A stretch of 26,102 bases of DNA from Patescibacteria group bacterium (GTDB lineage: Bacteria; Patescibacteriota; Microgenomatia; UBA1400; PJMF01): NCBI GenBank assembly GCA_018816485.1, contig JAHIVL010000019.1, positions 1 to 26,102 of the forward strand, in the 5' to 3' direction. A program made the position numbers and the translations under genes. Shown here in pieces: positions 14,580 through 22,602 of this stretch (position 1 is its first letter; every line of letters begins with the position of its first letter). The notes beneath the pieces were generated by a model that ran no database searches, was not told the origin of the DNA, and saw only the letters and a list, made by a program, of their open reading frames with translations.

Positions 14580-15371
14580 ATGTTAATGAATCTGTTTACT
14601 ACCTTTATCTATCAACCTTTTTTTAATATATTGGTAGGTTTTTACTGGATATTAGGACTTTTTGTTGATGGTAAGCCTGATATGGGTATTGCAGTTATTT
14701 TTCTAACGATCCTAATTCGAATAATTTTACTCCCACTTTCTTTGAATGGAGAGAAGTCTGAGGGCGAGCGACGAAGAATTGCTAAAAAAGTTAAAGATAT
14801 CGAAGAAAAATATGCAAATGAACCGATAGAAATTGAAAAAGCAAAAAGAAAAGTAATGAGTACAAGCAAGAAAGTCTTGTTTGGAGAACTCATCAATCTA
14901 TTTATTCAGGTTGCTGTAGCTTTGATGCTTTGGAAAATATTTAAAACAGGGTTGGAAGGTGCGGATATTCATCTTATCTATTCATTTATGCCTGAATTTA
15001 ATTTACCATTTAATTTGATATTTTTAGGCAAATACGATTTATCTAAAACTAATATTGTTTTGAATCTAGTTCAGTCATTATTGATTTTTGTCTTAGAAAG
15101 TATTTCTTTATATACCTCTCCTTATAAAGTTAGCAAAAATGATGTTGTAAGACTTCAGTTAGTTCTTCCAGTAGTTTCATTTATAATTTTTATGGGTTTG
15201 CCTGCAGGAAAAAAAGTTTTTGTGATTACCACTTTAGCATTTAGTATAATTGTTAAAATTTACAAGATAATTAAGCGAAAATTAACAAACAATAAAGAAA
15301 AACAGATTGCTAGAGATAAAGAGAAATCTGACGAAAAAGAGGTTGAAAAAATTGTGGTAGCTACAAAGTAG
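14580..15371 (+). CDS. yidC: YidC/Oxa1-family membrane protein insertase
   Basis: YidC inserts and folds inner-membrane proteins alone or with SecYEG. The 263-residue protein is the short form without a periplasmic P1 domain. It starts with LFTTFIYQPFFNILVGFYWI, then the membrane segment MGIAVIFLTILIRIILLPLS (35-54), whose Arg47 matches the conserved hydrophilic-groove Arg. A charged cytoplasmic hairpin (56-100), further membrane segments and a basic C-terminal tail rich in Lys/Glu follow. The late segment has MGLPAGKKVF where family members have LPAGLxLYW, so it is somewhat divergent. ATG 14586 is an alternative start. The usual rnpA/jag neighbours are absent. Confidence 0.85.
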   Translation: MLMNLFTTFIYQPFFNILVGFYWILGLFVDGKPDMGIAVIFLTILIRIILLPLSLNGEKSEGERRRIAKKVKDIEEKYANEPIEIEKAKRKVMSTSKKVLFGELINLFIQVAVALMLWKIFKTGLEGADIHLIYSFMPEFNLPFNLIFLGKYDLSKTNIVLNLVQSLLIFVLESISLYTSPYKVSKNDVVRLQLVLPVVSFIIFMGLPAGKKVFVITTLAFSIIVKIYKIIKRKLTNNKEKQIARDKEKSDEKEVEKIVVATK

Positions 15372-15397
15372 TTGTAGATATACAATATAGAATAGAA

Positions 15398-15527
15398 TTG
15401 AACACTTAGTTGAATCTTTCTAACGCAAGTTCGATTTCGTAGATTTTAGAATATTACTTGTACCCTTTAGGGTATAAATCTACACTTCATTAGACTTGCT
15501 TGTAGAAAGATTCAACTAAGTGTTCAA
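15398..15527. repeat. 130-base multi-stem inverted repeat
   Basis: The outer arms are a perfect 25-base inverted repeat (15398-15422 and 15503-15527). Inside, further paired segments occur in matching order: GCAAGT (15425-15430) with ACTTGC, GTAGATTT (15439-15446) with AAATCTAC (15476-15483), and an apical hairpin TACCC-TTTA-GGGTA (15461-15474). The whole can fold as one long rod. It lies 27 bases after the yidC stop, and its right arm reaches into the -35 region of the next gene. No T-tract follows. Structured RNA, cruciform regulator or a foldback element remnant are all possible. Confidence 0.85.
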
Positions 15528-15535
15528 CACATATT

Positions 15536-15541
15536 TATAAT
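15536..15541 (+). promoter_or_regulatory. -10 box of the SPFH gene
   Basis: A consensus TATAAT lies 24 bases before ATG 15566, with AGGT (15554-15557) as a weak ribosome site. No good -35 is present; that region is covered by the right arm of the 130-base inverted repeat. Confidence 0.4.
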
Positions 15542-15565
15542 GTAGACTAGAGCTAGGTAAAATAT

Positions 15566-16174
15566 ATGGAATTTGATAGATTAGTAGTTTCATTTTTGGT
15601 TGACGAAGTGGTTGGAGGATTTTTTATTTCCGTTCCTCCAGGTCATGTTGCTTGTATCTATGATAGAGGCAGAGGTGTTTTGCCTAGAATTTGGGGCCCA
15701 GGGCTTCATTTCAAAATTCCTTTTTGGCAGGTGGCCAAGCTATTCAATGCACAAATAGTTGAGTATTCTATTTCCGAAGGTTTTGATATTTCCAAAACTA
15801 AAGAAGCATTAGGTGATGAAAAAATTACTGTCATGACGAAGGATGGACAAGATATATCTATTGAGGGTTCAGTTTTATTTAGAATTGATAAGCATAATGC
15901 ACCTGAGTTATGGGAAAATCTTGGTGAGAATGTAGTTTCTAAAGTTGTAAGACCATTTTCTAGAAGTAAAATTGCAGGCATTATTTCCGACCTGACTCTT
16001 GATCAAATTAAACAACATAGGAGCCAAGTCGAAAATCTTGTGAAAGAAGAACTTAACAAATATTTTCAAGACAGAGGTCTTGATTGCGAAGGTTTTTTAC
16101 TTTCATCTGTCAAGCTTATTCATGCTAGAGGTGAAAAAAAGATTGTTATTGACAGCAGTGAAACCATTCGGTAG
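15566..16174 (+). CDS. SPFH/band-7 (prohibitin-like) protein
   Basis: SPFH proteins form large membrane-associated rings that organise membrane domains and proteases. This 202-residue protein has the prohibitin-type N-terminus VPPGHVACIYDRGRGVLPRIWGPGLHFKIPF (23-53), the middle VMTKDGQDISIEGSVLFRID (a beta-sheet typical of the domain) and the helical LTLDQIKQHRSQVENLVKEEL segment. The long coiled-coil tail of full-size prohibitins is missing, and the first 22 residues are only moderately hydrophobic, so membrane attachment is uncertain. It is the only gene between yidC and the groESL operon. Confidence 0.85.
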   Translation: MEFDRLVVSFLVDEVVGGFFISVPPGHVACIYDRGRGVLPRIWGPGLHFKIPFWQVAKLFNAQIVEYSISEGFDISKTKEALGDEKITVMTKDGQDISIEGSVLFRIDKHNAPELWENLGENVVSKVVRPFSRSKIAGIISDLTLDQIKQHRSQVENLVKEELNKYFQDRGLDCEGFLLSSVKLIHARGEKKIVIDSSETIR

Positions 16175-16190
16175 GTGAAACTATTTGCCG

Positions 16191-16218
16191 TTGACATAGA
16201 ATTTTAATGCGATATATT
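16191..16218 (+). promoter_or_regulatory. groESL promoter
   Basis: TTGACA (16191-16196), a 16-base spacer and TATATT (16213-16218) form a strong sigma70-like promoter. The predicted transcription start is near 16225, immediately before the CIRCE-like operator. Confidence 0.65.
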
Positions 16219-16228
16219 ATATGTTGCG

Positions 16229-16255
16229 TTAGCAGTCTCTATTTAAAACTGCTAA
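16229..16255. promoter_or_regulatory. variant CIRCE operator (HrcA site)
   Basis: TTAGCAGTC-N9-AACTGCTAA matches CIRCE (TTAGCACTC-N9-GAGTGCTAA) in 15 of 18 arm positions with the exact nine-base spacer. The change C to G in the left arm is matched by G to C in the right arm, so symmetry is kept. Its place just after the promoter and before groES is that of HrcA operators. Confidence 0.75.
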
Positions 16256-16295
16256 ATAAGTTATCATTTTATTATTAAAAAAATAAGGAGTTGAT

Positions 16296-16607
16296 ATGTC
16301 TGATATTTCTGTCAAAAAAATTTCCCCATTGTCTGGTTATGTTTTGGTCAAACCAGCAGTTTCCTCAAATAAAACAGCATCTGGTATTTATTTACCTGAA
16401 TCTAATTCTGAGAAGCCACAGTATGGTAAAGTTTTAGCCTGTGGTGAATCTATTTGGGAGAGTGGTGTTAAAGAAATTAAATGCCCAGTTAAGGTTGGAG
16501 ACACGGTAATTTACAAAAAATGGGGTGGAAATGATTATAAAATTGATGATGTTGAGTATCAGTTTTTAAAATTTGAAGATGTATTAGCTATTGTGAAAGG
16601 AAAATAA
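16296..16607 (+). CDS. groES: co-chaperonin GroES
   Basis: GroES caps the GroEL folding chamber as a heptamer. The 103-residue protein has the family pattern: ISPLSGYVLVKPA (9-21), the mobile-loop region SSNKTASGIYLPES (23-36), GKVLACGES (44-52), VKVGDTVIYKKWGGNDYKIDDVEYQFLKFEDVLAIV to the end. It starts after a strong AAGGAG 5 bases before the ATG and is followed by groEL two bases after its stop. HrcA control is suggested by the CIRCE-like site. Confidence 0.95.
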   Translation: MSDISVKKISPLSGYVLVKPAVSSNKTASGIYLPESNSEKPQYGKVLACGESIWESGVKEIKCPVKVGDTVIYKKWGGNDYKIDDVEYQFLKFEDVLAIVKGK

Positions 16608-16609
16608 TT

Positions 16610-18238
16610 ATGGCAGCAAAACAATTAATTTTTGGCGATGATGCCAGACAAAAGATGCTTTCAGGAGTTAATCAGTTGGCCAAAGCTGTGGTGATAACTC
16701 TTGGACCTAAGGGTAGAAATGTAGCTTTGGACAGATCGTGGGGAGCTCCAAATGTGGTTCATGATGGTGTGTCGGTTGCAAAAGAGATCACACTCGAAGA
16801 TAAATTTGAAAATATGGGAGCCCAGTTGGTTAAACAAGCTGCTGAGCAGACAAATGAGGCTACGGGAGATGGAACAACCACAGCTACATTATTGGCACAA
16901 CAAATTACTGTTAAAGGTATGCGCTTGGTTACTGCAGGAACAAATCCAATGATTATGAAGCGTGGTATCGATAAAGCTGTTGATGCGGTTGTAACAGAGA
17001 TCAGAAGATTAGCAAAACCAGTCAAAAAAGCAGATTGGGGTAAAGTAGCAACTATTTCTGCTCAGAGTGAAGTTATCGGTGCAAAAATTGCAGAAGCACT
17101 TGCTCTTGTAGGACAAGACGGAGTTGTTGAGGTTGAAGAAGGCAAAACTATGGATATTACCATTGATCATAAAGAAGGAATGATTTTTGATAAAGGTTAC
17201 GCGTCACCTTATTTCGCTGCAGGTAGTGAAGATATGATCGCAGAAATTAAAAATCCATACATTTTGGTTACAGATCAAAAAATCAGTAGTATTCAGGATT
17301 TAGTTCCTTTCTTAGAAAAATTCATGAAGGTAAGCAAAGATTTGGTAATTATTGCTGATGATATTGATGCTGAAGCCTTAACTGCTTTAGTAGTTAATAA
17401 ATTACGTGGTGCTATTAATGTTTTAGCAGTCAAAGCTCCTGGATTTGGAGATCGCAAGACCGCAATGACTGAAGATATCGCTGTGCTTGTTGGTGCAGAA
17501 ATAGTTTCATCAGATCGTGGTATGGCACTCAAAGATGTAGCTATTGAACATTTAGGTCGTGCTGACATGGTTAAATCAACCAAGGACGAAACAACTATAA
17601 TTGGTGGCAAAGGCAAGAAAGTAGACATCAGTGGTAGAATTTCACAAATTGATGCAGAAATTAAAGTTTCTAAATCTGATTTTGATAAAGAAAAACTTCA
17701 AGAGAGAAAAGCTAAGCTCACTGGCGGTGTTGCTGTTATTCAGGTTGGCGCTGCAACAGAAACAGAGATGAAGAACTTGATGGAGAGAGTCAAAGACGCA
17801 AAAGGAGCAACTAAGGCCGCTATTGAAGAAGGTATTATCCCTGGTGGTGGAGTAACTTTAATTCAAGCTGTTAAAGTCTTGAAAAAACTTAAAAGTGCTT
17901 CTTCTGATGAACAAGCTGGTATCGATTTGATTGCTTCAGTTGCTGAAGAGCCACTCAGAATGTTGGCGCAAAATTCAGGAGCAGATGCGGGCTGGGTTGT
18001 AAAAACAGTTGCTGCTAAAAATGATCCAACTTTTGGATTTAATGCAATAACAAATGAGTTTGGCGATATGGTTGAAGCTGGTGTTATTGAACCTGCAAAG
18101 GTTGCTACATCTTCATTGATTAATGCAGCTTCGGTTGCTTCAATGGTTTTAACAACGGAATGTATGGTTGCAGATGCTCCAGAATCAGAGAAACCTGCAA
18201 TGCCTTCAATGGGTGGTGGCATGGGTGGAATGATGTAG
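16610..18238 (+). CDS. groEL: chaperonin GroEL
   Basis: GroEL is the ATP-driven double-ring chaperonin that folds proteins together with GroES. The 542-residue protein is full length. It shows the nucleotide-binding LGPKGRNVALDRSWGAPNVVHDGVSVAKEI region, ATGDGTTTATLLAQ with the catalytic Asp, VVEVEEGKTMDITI, the apical domain (YASPYFAAGSEDM onwards), GGVAVIQVGAATETEMKNLMERVKDA and the C-terminal GGGMGGMM tail. The start has GAAAGG nine bases upstream. It is the second gene of the groESL operon, which ends at the hairpin beyond 18247. Confidence 0.98.
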   Translation: MAAKQLIFGDDARQKMLSGVNQLAKAVVITLGPKGRNVALDRSWGAPNVVHDGVSVAKEITLEDKFENMGAQLVKQAAEQTNEATGDGTTTATLLAQQITVKGMRLVTAGTNPMIMKRGIDKAVDAVVTEIRRLAKPVKKADWGKVATISAQSEVIGAKIAEALALVGQDGVVEVEEGKTMDITIDHKEGMIFDKGYASPYFAAGSEDMIAEIKNPYILVTDQKISSIQDLVPFLEKFMKVSKDLVIIADDIDAEALTALVVNKLRGAINVLAVKAPGFGDRKTAMTEDIAVLVGAEIVSSDRGMALKDVAIEHLGRADMVKSTKDETTIIGGKGKKVDISGRISQIDAEIKVSKSDFDKEKLQERKAKLTGGVAVIQVGAATETEMKNLMERVKDAKGATKAAIEEGIIPGGGVTLIQAVKVLKKLKSASSDEQAGIDLIASVAEEPLRMLAQNSGADAGWVVKTVAAKNDPTFGFNAITNEFGDMVEAGVIEPAKVATSSLINAASVASMVLTTECMVADAPESEKPAMPSMGGGMGGMM

Positions 18239-18246
18239 GTCGTTTC

Positions 18247-18308
18247 TTTAAATACTATTTTATGAATCCAGACAGTTCGTCTGAAATATTCATAAAATAG
18301 TATTTAAA
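18247..18308. terminator. long hairpin between groEL and pgeF
   Basis: Perfect 21-base arms (18247-18267 and 18288-18308) enclose 20 bases that contain a second stem CAGAC (18269-18273) / GTCTG (18279-18283). It lies between the convergent groEL and pgeF genes, where a bidirectional terminator is expected. The stem is AT-rich and there is no separate T-tract, so termination would depend on the long stem itself. Confidence 0.6.
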
Positions 18309-18349
18309 AAACTTAGCACACACTCTTAAAACTATGTTTTAAACTATAT

Positions 18350-19033
18350 TTACTTCATTCCAATTAAACTGTAGTTCATTGCTACGCCAGTCCCAGACTT
18401 GCGATAAGAGTGGAACATCTCATTATTGTGTAGGGTGCAGAATTCACTACGGATTATTTTTATGTCGATTGGTGAATTTGTTGATTCGTTGCTAACTGTG
18501 TTAACGGTATTCAAGTTTTTGCTTTTTGGAAAAACTTGCTTAATTTGATCAATATTTTTTTGATAAAGATCATAGTGTAGGTTTGATTCCTTATTAATTT
18601 GATAACATTTATTACAAATTGCTGGACCAAGCCAAATAGTAAGCTTGCTTTCTTGGGACTTATTTTTTGGGGTCTCACTAGCTCCATATTTAATTTTCAA
18701 ATAGTTTAAAACTTTTGTTAAGATCTTTTTTTCAGTTCCAGCTCTTCCAGAGTGAATAGCCGCAATTACATCTTTTTCTTGTGGATTCTTCCAATGGATG
18801 AGAATTGGCAGACAATCTGCAGTTTTGACTGCTAAGAGAATATTTTTTTTGGCTGTAATTAAGGCGTCTACATTAGGAATTACTTGTTTATTTTTTTCAA
18901 CCTCGAAGATTTCAATAAAGTTCTCACTATGAGTTTGCTCCATTCCCACGTATGAGAATTTTTTTAATCTTTCATAGTTCAAGATTTTTCCAACTGTAAT
19001 GGCTTTGCCAATAAATTTTGTGATTATAATCAT
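18350..19033 (-). CDS. pgeF: peptidoglycan editing factor PgeF / polyphenol oxidase family protein
   Basis: PgeF (YfiH/YlmD, formerly called laccase) hydrolyses wrongly incorporated residues in peptidoglycan precursors; some members also act on purine nucleosides. The 227-residue protein keeps the three zinc-site residues by motif: His35 in MEQTHSEN, Cys74 in KTADCLPI and His94 in AAIHSGRAGT. GPAICNKCYQ and the ending FHSYRKSGTGVAMNYSLIGM also match. It is shorter at the N-terminus than most members. The start ATG 19033 has no clear Shine-Dalgarno. It runs toward groEL and shares the hairpin with it. Confidence 0.9.
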   Translation of the reverse strand: MIIITKFIGKAITVGKILNYERLKKFSYVGMEQTHSENFIEIFEVEKNKQVIPNVDALITAKKNILLAVKTADCLPILIHWKNPQEKDVIAAIHSGRAGTEKKILTKVLNYLKIKYGASETPKNKSQESKLTIWLGPAICNKCYQINKESNLHYDLYQKNIDQIKQVFPKSKNLNTVNTVSNESTNSPIDIKIIRSEFCTLHNNEMFHSYRKSGTGVAMNYSLIGMK

Positions 19034-19141
19034 TTAAATGGATTATTTTTGCAACCAAAGGTAAACTATTTCATTGATTTAATCATAACAGTGGTTATTA
19101 TCCAGACCCTACTATATTCTAATTCATCAAATAGTGTAGGA

Positions 19142-19147
19142 TATAAT
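19142..19147 (+). promoter_or_regulatory. -10 box of the Ca2+ ATPase gene
   Basis: TATAAT lies 29 bases before ATG 19177; no convincing -35 is present. The leader has no Shine-Dalgarno. Confidence 0.35.
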
Positions 19148-19176
19148 ATGTTGGTAATGCATGATATTTCAAACAA

Positions 19177-21807
19177 ATGAACTCTAAACCCAGACTAATT
19201 TCAGCTTACACTTTAAAAGTAGAGCAACTACAAAAGGAATTTTTTATTGATCCTAAAAATGGGTTAACTTCAAATGAAGCTAGAAAAAGGCTTAATCAAT
19301 ATGGTCCGAATGCTTTGCCAGAGCCACCTAAGGAACCAATCTGGAAAAAAATTCTGGCTCAATTTCAAGATTTTCTAATTTATATTTTAATAGTTGGGAT
19401 AGCTTTTTCATTTTTAGCTGGAGAGTATTTGGACGGTTTTGTTATTTTAGCTATCGTAGTTGGTAATGCAGTAATTGCTTTTGTTCAAGAAGGTAAGGCA
19501 GAAAAAGATCTTGAAGAAATCAAAAAAATATCTGCTCCATACTGTTATGTAAAACGAGATGGTAAAGTTGTCAAAATCAAAGCAGATGAAGTTGTTCCTG
19601 GTGACATATTAATTCTTGAAACCGGGGATCAGGTTGCAGCTGATGCACGTCTTATTAGTTTAGTAAAGCTCGAAATAGATGAATCTTCATTAACTGGTGA
19701 ATCAAGATATGTAAAAAAACAACTTGAACTCGTATCTCACACAGCTGTTTTGGCGGATAGAATGAACATGTGTTATAAGCACACTTTGGTGCGTTATGGT
19801 AGAGGTGAAGCTATAGTCATAGCAACTGGTTTACAGACTGAAATTGGTCAAATTGCAAAAAAATTATTAGTAACCGAAAAAATTGCTACCCCATTGGAGA
19901 AACAATTAGAGCGATTAGGAAAAAAACTAGGTATTATTGCTTTATCTATATGTGGGTTAATTTTTCTTTTAAATTGGTTACTGAGAGATCACCCTTTGGT
20001 TCAAAGTATTATTGATTCTGTTTCTTTGGCTATTGCTGTTGTTCCAGAAGGATTACCAGCTATTGTGACAATTACTTTGGCAGTTGGGGTACAAGCAATG
20101 CGTAAAAAAAATGCTATTGTTCGTCGCTTGCCAGCAATCGAAACACTTGGCTCAACTGATTACATCTGTACTGATAAAACAGGTACTATCACCGAAGGTG
20201 AGATGTTCGCAGTTTCCGCATATTTTGACTCTAACTTTTATAACCTAAGACATAAGATGGATCTAAAGAGTGAGTCATTTAATAGATTAATGTCTATAGC
20301 AATTTCTTGCAATAATGCAACAGATAGTTCTGGATCTCCCACAGAACTAGCTCTTTTTCAGATAGCGAGTAAATTTGGTACCTTAAAACTTGATAAATTT
20401 GATGAAAACCCTTTTGATTCTGAACGAAAAGCCATGAGCACGGTCCATAAGGGAAAGTCGGGATTTGATGTTTTTGTTAAAGGATCGCCGGAAGTTATTT
20501 TGAATTCTTCTACTCATATTTATATTGATGGCAAGAAAAAAACCTTGAATTTTGAAGAAAGAGGCCAATTGGCTCAAGATCTCTCAAAGATGTCAAAAAA
20601 AGGATTGAGAGTTTTAGCTTTTGCTTATAAGGATAAATTAACGAAGGCTCCTAAGACAATTGAATCTGCTGAGACAGAACTAACCTTTTTAGGATTTATT
20701 GGCTTGAAAGATCCGGTCAGAGAATCAGCTATTGAAGCTATAGCTGATCTTAAAAAGGCTGGTATTATTCCTATTATGATTACAGGAGATCAGCATGAAA
20801 CCGCTTTTATTATCGCTAAAGAAGCAGGAATCATAGAAAAAGATGCTGAGATTGAAGAAAGCGTAGTCCATGGTCAGCAGCTTAAAAAGATGACAGATGA
20901 ACAGCTTGAAAATGTTTGTGAGAGTATTAGGGTTTATGCAAGAGTGGAGCCAAATGATAAGCTACGCATTATTCAGGCTTTGCAAGCCAAAAAACATGTT
21001 GTAGCGATGACTGGTGATGGTATAAATGATTCACCAGCAATCAAGGCTGCAGATATTGGTTTAGCAATGGGAATTAGGGGCACAGAAGTAACAAAAAGTG
21101 TTGCTGATATTGTTCTAACTGATGATAACTATATGACGATTAGTGTAGCTGTGGCCAATGGCAGGATTATTTTGAGGAATATTAAGTTTTTTACGTCTTA
21201 TCTCTTGTCATGCAACTCGTCTGAAATATTCATAGTTGTGTTAGCGGTTTTATCTGGGTTACCTATGCCATTTAACGCAAGGCTTCTACTGTGGTTGAAT
21301 ATTGCAACTGACTTTTTACCAGCACTAGCTATGTCTTATGAAGGAATTAAGCCAACAACTATGAAGAGGGGTCCAAACCCTCCAGGGTCACCTGTGATTG
21401 ATCGTGTAATGTGGTTTCATATTTTTGTCCAAACCATAGTAACGACAGCGGTCGTTTTAGCGGTTTATCTTCATTTTAGACAAATTTCTCAAGGAATGGG
21501 GATGACAGCGGCTTTTGTAGTATTAGCGCTTGGCGAGGTGTTTAGAGCTTTAACAGCTAGGTCTCATCGTTATTCACTATTGACAATAAAACCATTCAGA
21601 AATAAAGTTAGTAATTTGGCTTTAATTGTTTCTTCAATTTTAGTTTTGATCTTAATTTATATTCCATTTCTTAGACCAATTTTCGACACAGTTTATATTA
21701 AGCCACAAACTTTGGTTACTTTGGTGGGGTTAGCATTGATTATGCCAATTGCTGAGGAAATAAGTAAGTGGTTTGTTAGGAGATATAATATTCAGCCTTT
21801 TGTTTAA
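19177..21807 (+). CDS. P-type ATPase, P2A (Ca2+ exporter) type
   Basis: The 876-residue pump moves cations out of the cytoplasm through a phospho-Asp intermediate. It shows the actuator TGES (173-176), the phosphorylation site Asp333 in DKTGT, KGSPEVIL in the nucleotide domain and TGDGIND (612-618) in the P domain. Comparison with SERCA shows the Ca2+ site II ligands: Glu291 in VVPEGLP (M4), Asn680 and Glu683 in CNSSEIF (M5), Asn708, Thr711 and Asp712 in NIATD (M6). This favours Ca2+ over H+ or Na+/K+. A cation ATPase N-terminal domain precedes M1; ten membrane segments fit. It is a monocistronic gene ending at repeat copy A. The substrate is inferred from ligands. Confidence 0.93.
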   Translation: MNSKPRLISAYTLKVEQLQKEFFIDPKNGLTSNEARKRLNQYGPNALPEPPKEPIWKKILAQFQDFLIYILIVGIAFSFLAGEYLDGFVILAIVVGNAVIAFVQEGKAEKDLEEIKKISAPYCYVKRDGKVVKIKADEVVPGDILILETGDQVAADARLISLVKLEIDESSLTGESRYVKKQLELVSHTAVLADRMNMCYKHTLVRYGRGEAIVIATGLQTEIGQIAKKLLVTEKIATPLEKQLERLGKKLGIIALSICGLIFLLNWLLRDHPLVQSIIDSVSLAIAVVPEGLPAIVTITLAVGVQAMRKKNAIVRRLPAIETLGSTDYICTDKTGTITEGEMFAVSAYFDSNFYNLRHKMDLKSESFNRLMSIAISCNNATDSSGSPTELALFQIASKFGTLKLDKFDENPFDSERKAMSTVHKGKSGFDVFVKGSPEVILNSSTHIYIDGKKKTLNFEERGQLAQDLSKMSKKGLRVLAFAYKDKLTKAPKTIESAETELTFLGFIGLKDPVRESAIEAIADLKKAGIIPIMITGDQHETAFIIAKEAGIIEKDAEIEESVVHGQQLKKMTDEQLENVCESIRVYARVEPNDKLRIIQALQAKKHVVAMTGDGINDSPAIKAADIGLAMGIRGTEVTKSVADIVLTDDNYMTISVAVANGRIILRNIKFFTSYLLSCNSSEIFIVVLAVLSGLPMPFNARLLLWLNIATDFLPALAMSYEGIKPTTMKRGPNPPGSPVIDRVMWFHIFVQTIVTTAVVLAVYLHFRQISQGMGMTAAFVVLALGEVFRALTARSHRYSLLTIKPFRNKVSNLALIVSSILVLILIYIPFLRPIFDTVYIKPQTLVTLVGLALIMPIAEEISKWFVRRYNIQPFV

Positions 21808-21809
21808 AA

Positions 21810-21869
21810 TTGAGAATGTAGAAGGATGTCCGAACTTGGATTATGGGGCAGAAGAAGTTTGTTTTTTCT
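21810..21869 (+). repeat. 60-nt dispersed repeat, copy A (terminator-like)
   Basis: This copy is 51/60 identical to 24512-24571. It holds a 7-bp stem with one G-U pair (21831-21837 with 21855-21861) and a 17-base loop, followed at once by T6 (21862-21867). It begins 2 bases after the ATPase stop and faces the converging dcd, so it probably ends the ATPase transcript. Confidence 0.75.
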
Positions 21870-21885
21870 GATTTGATTGTGTAAC

Positions 21886-22389
21886 TTATTGATTAACAAA
21901 TTGTCCACTATAAGTAGCATTACCTTCACAGCGTTGAAATACCATTTGGCAAATTCGTTCTCCTGCGTGCAAAATCAATGGATTTGGGCTTAAATTTGTA
22001 ATTTCTAGAACCTGTCTATTATTAATTCCAGGTTGAATAAAACCAGCAGAAATGTGAATTAATAAACCTAATCTAGCAAACCTGCTTCTTCCTTCTAGCC
22101 AGCCACAGATATTACTTGGTAAAGAAAGAGTTTCTTGTGTAGTGCCCAGAATAGTTTCCTTAGATTTGATGAGAAGTTTTTCTGCAATAAAGAGTTTTGT
22201 TAAATCTTTGTAGTTAGTGTTTTCACGCACATCAATCACATCATTAATGTTAAGAAAAGTACGAAATTCATTTGCTAAATGCAAATCAATTGAAGCCACG
22301 CTAATTTGGTCATTAGATATTTTTGGAGAAATTTTTATATTTCCAAGTTCTAATTCTTTTTTAATTTCATCATGAGTTAATATCGACAT
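21886..22389 (-). CDS. dcd: dCTP deaminase / dUTPase-superfamily protein
   Basis: The 167-residue protein belongs to the trimeric dUTPase/dCTP deaminase fold. Deaminases convert dCTP to dUTP for dTMP synthesis. Matching segments are SIDLHLANEF (33-42), the substrate-site GWLEGRSRFARLGL (96-109), HISAGFIQPGINNRQVLEITN (112-132) with Glu129 where the deaminase catalytic Glu lies, and HAGERICQMVF (141-151). It is shorter than E. coli Dcd (193), and a bifunctional or dUTPase role is not excluded. An extended -10 box lies 45 bases upstream. With nrdJ it would serve dNTP supply. Confidence 0.85.
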   Translation of the reverse strand: MSILTHDEIKKELELGNIKISPKISNDQISVASIDLHLANEFRTFLNINDVIDVRENTNYKDLTKLFIAEKLLIKSKETILGTTQETLSLPSNICGWLEGRSRFARLGLLIHISAGFIQPGINNRQVLEITNLSPNPLILHAGERICQMVFQRCEGNATYSGQFVNQ

Positions 22390-22434
22390 ACAAATCTTTC
22401 TTATAGAGTATTTAGCTATGTTAATTAATATAGC

Positions 22435-22443
22435 ATTATATCA
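22435..22443 (-). promoter_or_regulatory. extended -10 promoter of dcd
   Basis: On the minus strand TGATATAAT is a perfect extended -10 box. A near-perfect 20-bp palindrome (22415-22434, GCTAT...ATAGC) follows directly, covering the expected transcription start, and could be an operator. The box overlaps the stop codon of the interrupted upstream ORF. Confidence 0.45.
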
Positions 22444-22573
22444 AAATATCATGTAGCGTATGTTTAATTGTGGGACTAGGTCCTTCATTGCTACTTAGGA
22501 CATTCTCTCGCATAAACTCAGTTTGACACCCTGGAAGGAAGTTAGAACCTATTTTATTTCCATCTTCAGAAAC

Positions 22574-22591
22574 GAAATGCACCACTTTGAT
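22574..22591 (+). repeat. left inverted repeat of the IS30 element
   Basis: GAAATGCACCACTTTGAT is the exact reverse complement of 23645-23662. Its inner edge runs into TGATAAAAT, an extended -10 box (TAAAAT 22591-22596) that ends 6 bases before the transposase ATG, so the left end also carries the transposase promoter. Confidence 0.9.
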
Positions 22592-22602
22592 AAAATACGT
22601 GC

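Noticed and set aside
14580..15371. Upstream 113-aa gene as rnpA
   Set aside because: The conserved RNR-type basic helix of RNase P protein is absent.
22440..22600. tRNA- or riboswitch-like element in the comparatively GC-rich stretch before the IS
   Set aside because: No cloverleaf or T-loop signature; the stretch reads as coding on the minus strand and is explained by the split ORF.
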